From Paenibacillus sp. UNC451MF (lineage in GTDB: Bacteria; Bacillota; Bacilli; Paenibacillales; NBRC-103111): 64,000 nucleotides of DNA. Of the stretch, positions 63,538-64,000 are shown in pieces. A program made the position numbers and the translations under genes. The notes under the pieces were generated by a model. The model saw nothing but the letters and a program-made list of their open reading frames with translations. It was not told where the DNA came from and made no database searches. Positions within the stretch are counted from its first letter, which is position 1. Each line of letters begins with the position of its first letter. Where the stretch lies: positions 1 to 64,000 of the forward strand of contig NZ_JMLS01000014.1 of the NCBI RefSeq assembly GCF_000686845.1. Reading direction: 5' to 3'.

Positions 63538-63849
63538 TCATCTGAAGACGCCGCGCAGGATGATTACCAGCAGAATGTACAGAACCAAAATTGTACCTAC
63601 TCCTGTCCCACACCCTTTATGGCAATGACCATGATGGTGATGATGATGCTTCTTCGGCTCGTAGATGTTGATTTCTTCATAACTGGCATGAACATTGATC
63701 GGCGCAGAGTAGCTTGGTGCAGTGTAGCTAGGAGAGACATAGCTAGGCGAAGGATAAGGCATAGGCATAGGCATAGGTGCATTCATAGGCATAGGTCCTG
63801 GCATTTGCGTCGCTGGGGAAACCATTGGCATTGGTTTAAATTTATCCAT
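63538..63849 (-). CDS. Small Pro/Met- and His-rich protein with C-terminal helix
   Basis: A 103-aa protein from ATG 63849 (GGAGGTG). Residues 1-55 are repeats of P-M-P-M and PSYVSPSYTAPSYSAP, then a linker, six His in a row (about residues 68-73) followed by GHCHKGCG, and a hydrophobic tail GTILVLYILLVIILRGVF as in YjcZ-type sporulation proteins. The His/Cys stretch may bind metal. Its length and layout suit a spore or envelope protein; no named family assigned. Confidence 0.65.
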   Translation of the reverse strand: MDKFKPMPMVSPATQMPGPMPMNAPMPMPMPYPSPSYVSPSYTAPSYSAPINVHASYEEINIYEPKKHHHHHHGHCHKGCGTGVGTILVLYILLVIILRGVFR

Positions 63850-64000
63850 TAGGGACACCTCCGTAAGTTTTAAGGGCGTGTTACTATTGAACACACCAAC
63901 AGTCTATGGAGAATCACCTAGGGAGAACACGGTATTCACCTATATATGAAAAATTAGACAGGTGCCTGTATGACAACCCGTACAAATGCTGTTTCGGCCA
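63850..64000. other. Intergenic sequence to the window end
   Basis: No gene or hairpin recognised in the final 150 bases; the next gene lies outside. Confidence 0.4.

Overview
This window looks like chromosomal DNA of a Paenibacillus-type endospore-forming Firmicute (family Paenibacillaceae). The evidence is the perR - ygzB - ygxA neighbourhood next to an rRNA operon (as in Bacillales), strong AGGAGG ribosome sites with many TTG/GTG starts, YesM/YesN-type two-component systems beside LplA/LplB/YtcP-type sugar transporters, S-layer homology (SLH) proteins, and a YjcZ-like short protein. No rRNA or tRNA gene body, CRISPR array, prophage or intact insertion sequence was recognised.

Layout. 1-400: promoters and leader of an rRNA operon that leaves the window on the left (minus strand). 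405-1700: thiS-thiG under a TPP riboswitch with a terminator. 1709-5450: ygxA, ygzB, a membrane-anchored GH18/SH3 protein, perR. 5554-8541: an ECF sigma factor, its zinc-finger anti-sigma factor and two membrane proteins (stress operon). 8626-15756: MgtC-like protein, an unrecognised 566-aa protein, a GNAT acetyltransferase, gatCAB and a small hypothetical. 16104-20235: a GGDEF/EAL protein and a two-gene pteridine unit (a short-chain reductase plus a duplicated 6-pyruvoyl-tetrahydropterin synthase). 20479-21539: a frameshifted MerR-methyltransferase fusion. 22393-36949: a carbohydrate-utilisation island with ABC importer, sensor kinase, response regulator, FAD-dependent oxidoreductase, SGNH hydrolase, AraC regulator, ADP-ribosylglycohydrolase, a broken amidohydrolase and a gene remnant. 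37840-41742: a 1300-aa SLH/Ig-repeat surface protein. 42172-45092: a helix-turn-helix regulator, a small protein and a ClpP paralogue, then an M24 peptidase. 45425-56379: a long minus-strand Tad/Flp-type secretion operon headed by a Ser/Thr kinase fused to a MinD-like domain and ending with a six-repeat secreted protein and an SLH protein. 56689-61326: polysaccharide deacetylase, glycine-betaine transporter opuABC-type operon and divergent GbsR-like regulator. 61400-63849: TetR regulator, YhgE/Pip-type exporter with twin operator palindromes, and a His-rich small protein.

How the parts work together. Several groups are clear functional units: riboswitch-controlled thiamine thiazole synthesis; sigma/anti-sigma stress control; sugar sensing, import and oxidation; osmoprotectant uptake; and assembly of a surface appendage with cell-wall-bound partner proteins. 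The most unusual items are the kinase-MinD fusion and repeat protein in the Tad operon, the duplicated PTPS with one degraded active site, the ClpP paralogue preceded by a small protein ending in Ala-Ala, and a family of about 20-bp sequence units (core TGACAAATTGGTTTTGAAA) found at three intergenic sites, two of them bracketing the big surface-protein gene in inverted orientation.
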